Positions 59,957 to 64,000 of a DNA stretch of 64,000 nt are shown here, one piece after another. A program made the position numbers and the translations under genes. The DNA lies in IMG/VR virus record IMGVR_UViG_3300027836_000011, positions 1 through 64,000 of that record. One strand, given 5' to 3'. This DNA is from a virus. The notes under the pieces are model-generated. The model worked only from the letters and a program-made list of their open reading frames with translations. It made no database searches and was not told where the DNA came from. Position 1 is the stretch's first letter; the number at the start of each line of letters is the position of its first letter.

Positions 59957-61573
59957 TTAGAATGAACCACCAGTGATTGGGTTTCTCATTACAATTTTCA
60001 AGACTTTAGTTGGATCTTTAACCCAAATAGCAGGCATAGTTTGTGACATCATTACACGGTATCCGTTGAAGTTACCTGTAGATGCAAAACCTTGAGTTCT
60101 TCCCATGTAATCCATAGTTCCATTTTGGTAGAACCATTTCAATTGATTATCCCAAGATAATTTCAATAAATGGATGTTATCATTTCCTTCATCTGTTACG
60201 TCAAAGATAATGAAACTGTAAGAACTTAATGGACGGCCATCAATTAATGGATTCTCAATATCATTAGTATTCAAGTTATCAAACGCAGGGTTCAATACAA
60301 ACTTAACGTTAGCTAAGAAAGGAATAGTAAATGAAGTGTAAGCAAATCCATAATCTAGATCCATTCCAGAACCTTTAACAGCTCCAATGTCACTAGCGTT
60401 TTGTACTAGACCAGAACCATATACTTCATCAGCAATAGCTTTGTTGATCAATTGCATACCACCAATACCTGTTTGAACAACAAGTGATCTTTGTGGATCT
60501 GGACCTTTGAACTCAACTTTACCTTGGTAGAAGTTATATAATTCAGATTTAAACATATCAAGTGTGAAAGAAGACTTGTTGTAAACTCTTTTGAATGAGT
60601 TATCCAACTGTGCCCATAATCCCACAGATAATCTAATATCATCTGGACCATCTTGTTTAATTCTACCACCTTTACCCCACATCAAGTAAGTTTCAATATC
60701 TGAAGCAATTTTTGATAAGTGAGCAGCTTCCATGTTAGTGATAAATGTTCTAGTAAGTTGACCATTTTCAAATGCTTCTCTTGCACCAGCTTTACCCATG
60801 TTAGCAATCAATCCTTCAATAGAAGGTACAGCTGGATCATTGTTAGCTCCAAAGTTTCTCCAGATTTCAGTTACTGGTACAGTACCATCAGCATTCAAAC
60901 CACCTTTGATCATTAAATCAGCACGGCTAGAAATAGAATAGTGTACGTGTGCTTCAGCTCCTCCTACGAAATTGTAGAACTCACGGAAACCAGAACCTGT
61001 TTCAATGTCAGAGAATCTTTCTCCATACTCACCTCTTGCAGAACCTTTTCTGAAGAATTTAGTACCTTTAGCTAAATACTTATTATCTAAGCTAGCTACG
61101 TTGTTGTTGTTTACCAATTGAACAGTATAGATAAAACCGTCACCAGCAGGGATGATATCATCAGCTGTGATGTAAAGCTCTAATCCATTGTATTTGTCAT
61201 AAGTGATAATATCACCATGTCCAAATGTTCTTTTAGAAATTTTAATTTTGAATGTTGTTCCATCAACACCTTTACCTGTGTTACCTGGTTCAATGTCTGC
61301 CACAATGTATGGAAGATCTTGTGCAATAGGAGTTTGCCATTTGTACTCACCACGAGCATTGTCTACCATGATAGTATTCTTTCCACCAAATGAAGCCATT
61401 TGATAAAGAGGCATTTCAACTTTTTGAGTCATTGCCCACAAATCAATTGGTCCCATATCCATAGGTTCTGCTGAACCTAGCATCTGAGTCAAGTGATAAG
61501 AATCAACATGAGAACTTGCTTTGTAGCTTGTATCTCTTAGGAAAATCCCATTATTTAATACTGGAGTTGCCAT
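59957..61573 (-). CDS. Major capsid protein (538 aa)
   Basis: A 538-residue protein with the composition and segments I associate with crAss-like major capsid proteins: a short extended N-terminus (ATPVLNNGIFLRDTSYKASS), then PMDMGPIDLWAMTQ and QMASFGGKNTIMV, long beta-rich central part (KGSARGEYGERFSDIETGSG), and a C-terminal end AIWVKDPTKVLKIVMRNPIT. crAss-like capsid proteins adopt the HK97 fold. Codon use is less AT-biased than around it, as expected for the most abundant protein. It lies two genes after the portal, follows the acidic scaffold-like gene by 45 bases, and is followed by a terminator. No cleaved delta domain is obvious. Confidence 0.82.
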   Translation of the reverse strand: MATPVLNNGIFLRDTSYKASSHVDSYHLTQMLGSAEPMDMGPIDLWAMTQKVEMPLYQMASFGGKNTIMVDNARGEYKWQTPIAQDLPYIVADIEPGNTGKGVDGTTFKIKISKRTFGHGDIITYDKYNGLELYITADDIIPAGDGFIYTVQLVNNNNVASLDNKYLAKGTKFFRKGSARGEYGERFSDIETGSGFREFYNFVGGAEAHVHYSISSRADLMIKGGLNADGTVPVTEIWRNFGANNDPAVPSIEGLIANMGKAGAREAFENGQLTRTFITNMEAAHLSKIASDIETYLMWGKGGRIKQDGPDDIRLSVGLWAQLDNSFKRVYNKSSFTLDMFKSELYNFYQGKVEFKGPDPQRSLVVQTGIGGMQLINKAIADEVYGSGLVQNASDIGAVKGSGMDLDYGFAYTSFTIPFLANVKFVLNPAFDNLNTNDIENPLIDGRPLSSYSFIIFDVTDEGNDNIHLLKLSWDNQLKWFYQNGTMDYMGRTQGFASTGNFNGYRVMMSQTMPAIWVKDPTKVLKIVMRNPITGGSF

Positions 61574-61618
61574 AATTTTTACTTGTTTTTAGTTATTAAT
61601 TGTTTATATATTTGATTG

Positions 61619-62929
61619 TTAAATCCTTTTGAAAATGTTATTGGTTCTTGGTAACTTTTTAGTTGGCTGTCTTCTTGTTTCTTCATCTTTATCTTGAATC
61701 CCAAGAGAACTTGAACTATGATTACCTTGTTCTGTTTTTAGTTTTCTTACTGTTTGCTCAATACTTTGTTGAGCACCTTTGTCCATTATCTTTGCTTTAT
61801 ATCCTTGTGGATCTTGTAATAACCATAATGCTTCTGAAATCAATGCATAATTTGGTTCTACAAACTGATACTTTTCTAATAGGTGTCCTAATAGATTTGT
61901 ATTTCTTCCACTTACTGAAGGATAACTAGGTTGAACTAAACCATTGTACAACATTGCTTGAGTTTTTCTATCAACTTTAATGTCTCCTAAACTACCATCT
62001 TTTAAAGTATCATATACATTTTGCATATATGCTTTAGAAGCTTGTTCTTGTTGTTTCTGTTTTAGTTGTTGCTCTTGCACTTTTTTGATAACAATTTGTT
62101 CTGCCATCTTATCCAACTTTGGTTTGAACTTAGCTGCTTGTTGTTCAAGTTTACCTAAGTCTTTCCAAATTTCAATTTCTTCTGCAATTTCTTCAGAAGT
62201 ACCATAACCAGTAGCGTTTAAATATTCTTTAATAATTAACTCCTGATCTCTTTCAGATTTAATATCTAAATCTTTAGTTTCTTCTACCTGACCTAATGTT
62301 GAAAACAATCCTTTTAAATCAGTACCACCATCTGCTACATATCTTGCGGCAATTTGTAATTCTTCAGGTAAGCTAGCAAAAAACTGTTTAGGGGTTTCAC
62401 GTCTTACTTGATTAGCTTTTTCTTCTAAGTTAGCTTCAATTAATTCTTCCCAATCTTTTGCAGTATATTCATCTAATGATTTTTCATCATCAAATGGAAC
62501 TAACTTATCTTCTTTAATCATTTTTGAAAAAACATCTGAAATTCCAGAAATAGCTTTTCTACCTCTAGTTTCTTTTTTTTCATCTTCATCTTCATCACCT
62601 AAACTATCAAGGATGCTTTTACCATCTTCTTTAGTTGCTTTAGGTGTAATGTCATCATCTTCTTCATCTTCATCATCTGCAAGAAGATCTGCATTTGATT
62701 TTGCAGCTTTACCTCTTTCAGTTAAATCATCTGCATCATCTGCATCTGGATCAGCAAATGAAAAATCTGCTTTCTTATTTATACCTGAAAAAATGTTGTT
62801 TGTAGCTTTAGTATCTTTTCCAGATGGCAAAGTCATATCATCACCGCTAGGTGCTGCATTGAATATTGTATCTAAATCAATATCTAAAGTCTCTACGTTA
62901 CTACTCATTGTGTTGTTTTTGGTACTCAT
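61619..62929 (-). CDS. Acidic scaffold-like protein (436 aa)
   Basis: The first 150 residues are very acidic and low complexity (FADPDADDADDLTERG, LLADDEDEEDDD, SLGDEDEDEKK). The centre is charged and helical, with a Gln-rich coiled coil at about 270-305 (MAEQIVIKKVQEQQLKQKQQ). The C-terminus is basic (RRQPTKKLPRTNNIFKRI). An acidic, coiled-coil protein with a basic tail between portal and capsid genes is the classic position and layout of a scaffolding protein. No protease motif is visible. Transcribed from the promoter-like element at 62955-62979 together with the capsid gene. Confidence 0.55.
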   Translation of the reverse strand: MSTKNNTMSSNVETLDIDLDTIFNAAPSGDDMTLPSGKDTKATNNIFSGINKKADFSFADPDADDADDLTERGKAAKSNADLLADDEDEEDDDITPKATKEDGKSILDSLGDEDEDEKKETRGRKAISGISDVFSKMIKEDKLVPFDDEKSLDEYTAKDWEELIEANLEEKANQVRRETPKQFFASLPEELQIAARYVADGGTDLKGLFSTLGQVEETKDLDIKSERDQELIIKEYLNATGYGTSEEIAEEIEIWKDLGKLEQQAAKFKPKLDKMAEQIVIKKVQEQQLKQKQQEQASKAYMQNVYDTLKDGSLGDIKVDRKTQAMLYNGLVQPSYPSVSGRNTNLLGHLLEKYQFVEPNYALISEALWLLQDPQGYKAKIMDKGAQQSIEQTVRKLKTEQGNHSSSSLGIQDKDEETRRQPTKKLPRTNNIFKRI

Positions 62930-62954
62930 CTTATTGTTGGTTTAATAATTAATA

Positions 62955-62979
62955 CTTTATATATATAATATAATAAATC
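62955..62979 (-). promoter_or_regulatory. AT-rich promoter-like element (class 1) before the scaffold/capsid operon
   Basis: The minus-strand reading TTTATTATATTATATATATA then AAG shares about 18 of 25 positions with the reference element and ends 25 bases before the start codon of the scaffold-like gene. The match is weaker than the best copies because the whole region is A/T. Confidence 0.4.
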
Positions 62980-62998
62980 TTTATTTGGTTTGCACTAT

Positions 62999-63037
62999 AA
63001 TAAACTTATTATATTTGATAATATTGCAAAGTTTATT
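62999..63037 (-). terminator. AT-rich hairpin after the portal gene
   Basis: AATAAACTT (62999-63007) and AAGTTTATT (63029-63037) form a 9-bp stem around a 21-base loop, 22 bases past the portal stop. There is no good T-run, so it may be a weak terminator, an RNA-processing site or an operator for the next promoter. Confidence 0.4.
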
Positions 63038-63058
63038 GCAGTATATAGCTAACGCAAA

Positions 63059-64000
63059 TTATTTATTTTCTGATTTTTTTTGATCATACTTATTTTTGTT
63101 TTGTTTTGCTATATCTAACTGTGTATTTGCTATCTGTGTTTGTGCTGCAATTCTTTCTCTTTCAACCTGAAGCTTCTGGCTTTCCATAGATGATTTGGTC
63201 ATCATTTCCTCACGTTTAATATTCATTTGCTCTCTATACTTAGTAGTTTCTTGAATATCTTTTAATGCATCTTGATAATCATTTACCTGGTTTTGATTTA
63301 TATCAACACCCGCTCCATAACCTGCAGCTCTGATTTCAGCAATAGTAATATCATTCTGTCTATCTTTCTCTGCTTCTTGTTGTTCTAACTGAGCTTTCAT
63401 TTGAGCTTCTTGCGCCTGTGCTTGTAACTGTTGTTCTTGCATTTGACGTTGTTGTTGCATATCTTCTTGTCTTTGTGCTGTTACTCTAGCTTCAGCATCT
63501 CTTAAGATATCAGTTACTTCAGAAATAGAATCTGCTTTAACAATATTACCAAGTTCAAATATACTAGCACCTGTAGTATTATTAGTTAATGCCATTTGTT
63601 TCAACTGTTCAAGAATAGCTCTATGATTTGTTTTAGTTGTGGCAAATACGTTGAAGTCTCTTAATAAAAGATCTGTACCATTAATAGTAAAGTTTACCTT
63701 TTCTGCTTCAGTAGAGATGTAACTCAATCTTACGCTAGGATTTGTACTATAATAGTATTGAGCCAAGTCTGTTCTCATCTGATGTATTCTTGGCATCAAT
63801 TGATCTGAGTGCTGTACAAAGTAAATTTCTGTTTGAGCATATGATTGTTGCATAGCATTAACAACTCCGGTAGCTGTTTCTGCTGATACAGCACCACCTA
63901 ATCTTTGAGGATTAATACCTATTGCATCAAAACATTGTTGTTTAAAGTAATTAGCTAATTGTATTCTACTCATCAATCTACTAGTCTGCTCCATGTTTAG
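63059..64000 (-). CDS. Portal protein, C-terminal part (cut by the right edge)
   Basis: The frame is open to the right edge (an in-frame ATG at 63994 is internal), so only about 313 C-terminal residues are seen; crAss-like portals are roughly 700-900 aa. Residues from MSRIQLANYFKQQCFDAIG through PQRLGGAVSAETATGV to EIYFVQHSDQLMPRIHQMRT read as the clip/wing end of a crAss-like portal. From about residue 170 on, the protein is a long Gln/Glu-rich coiled coil (QRQEDMQQQRQMQEQQLQAQ) with a basic end (NKNKYDQKKSENK), probably the crown/barrel helix pointing into the capsid. The portal forms the dodecameric DNA gate. It is followed by the scaffold-like and capsid genes. Confidence 0.72.
   Translation of the reverse strand, partial: LNMEQTSRLMSRIQLANYFKQQCFDAIGINPQRLGGAVSAETATGVVNAMQQSYAQTEIYFVQHSDQLMPRIHQMRTDLAQYYYSTNPSVRLSYISTEAEKVNFTINGTDLLLRDFNVFATTKTNHRAILEQLKQMALTNNTTGASIFELGNIVKADSISEVTDILRDAEARVTAQRQEDMQQQRQMQEQQLQAQAQEAQMKAQLEQQEAEKDRQNDITIAEIRAAGYGAGVDINQNQVNDYQDALKDIQETTKYREQMNIKREEMMTKSSMESQKLQVERERIAAQTQIANTQLDIAKQNKNKYDQKKSENK

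Noticed and set aside
62613-62945. A 110-codon plus-strand frame with a long Ser run.
   Set aside because: The Ser run is the antisense of the Asp/Glu-rich part of the scaffold-like gene.

Overview
This window looks like part of the genome of a lytic, tailed podovirus of the crAss-like group (order Crassvirales) that infects a member of the Bacteroidota. The evidence is: (1) very AT-rich, almost gap-free coding with A/T-rich gene leaders that lack Shine-Dalgarno sites; (2) a 4,707-residue protein carrying the DFDID metal-binding motif of crAss-like virion RNA polymerases, inside its usual sequence context; (3) a portal / scaffold-like / capsid / connector / tail / giant-cargo gene order; (4) TAnnTTTG promoter boxes of the Bacteroidota type. 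No tRNA, integrase, terminase or DNA polymerase is visible here. Both ends cut through genes (a membrane protein at the left, the portal gene at the right).

Layout. 1-384 (minus): partial small membrane protein with its own promoter. 490-3378 (plus): a tiny unknown gene, then nrdB and nrdA, a class I ribonucleotide reductase that supplies dNTPs; this unit ends at a terminator near 3410-3454. All remaining genes, 3522 to the right end, lie on the minus strand and form the virion module, transcribed from high to low coordinates. The head part (64000-57302) holds portal, acidic scaffold-like protein, major capsid protein, a 66-residue decoration-like protein, two conserved connector-type proteins and a small protein. 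A monocistronic 487-residue virion protein follows, with its own promoter and terminator. The adhesion part (55626-44634) holds small Cys-rich proteins, two repeat-rich tail fibres (one ending in an S74 self-cleaving chaperone), a pair of paralogous small proteins, a von Willebrand A (vWA) protein and a fibronectin-III protein. The tail part (44481-34898) holds a calcineurin-like phosphoesterase, a conserved 188-residue protein, two ring-type proteins and a 2,036-residue tail protein with an inserted vWA domain.

The last part (34898-3522) is a run of six large proteins that probably travel inside the capsid or tail and enter the host. They are a 1,167-residue protein with zinc ribbon, ADP-ribosyltransferase-like region and lytic transglycosylase; three uncharacterised proteins of 704, 836 and 1,058 residues; the 4,707-residue virion RNA polymerase with a separate HExxH peptidase motif; and a 1,925-residue protein with a PD-(D/E)XK nuclease motif. 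The simplest reading is an entry kit: cell-wall opening, host modification, early transcription and DNA cleavage packed into a few giant proteins.

Regulation. Six intergenic regions share an AT-rich element with core TTTTTGTATATTATA (minus-strand reading) upstream of genes; a second set carries TAnnTTTG boxes. Five clear hairpin terminators break the virion module into transcription units. Nearly every gene ends in TAA; I found no TGA stop and one TAG, which is followed at once by TAA.

Functional names for the structural proteins rest on position, length and recalled family resemblance. Enzyme calls rest on motifs read directly.
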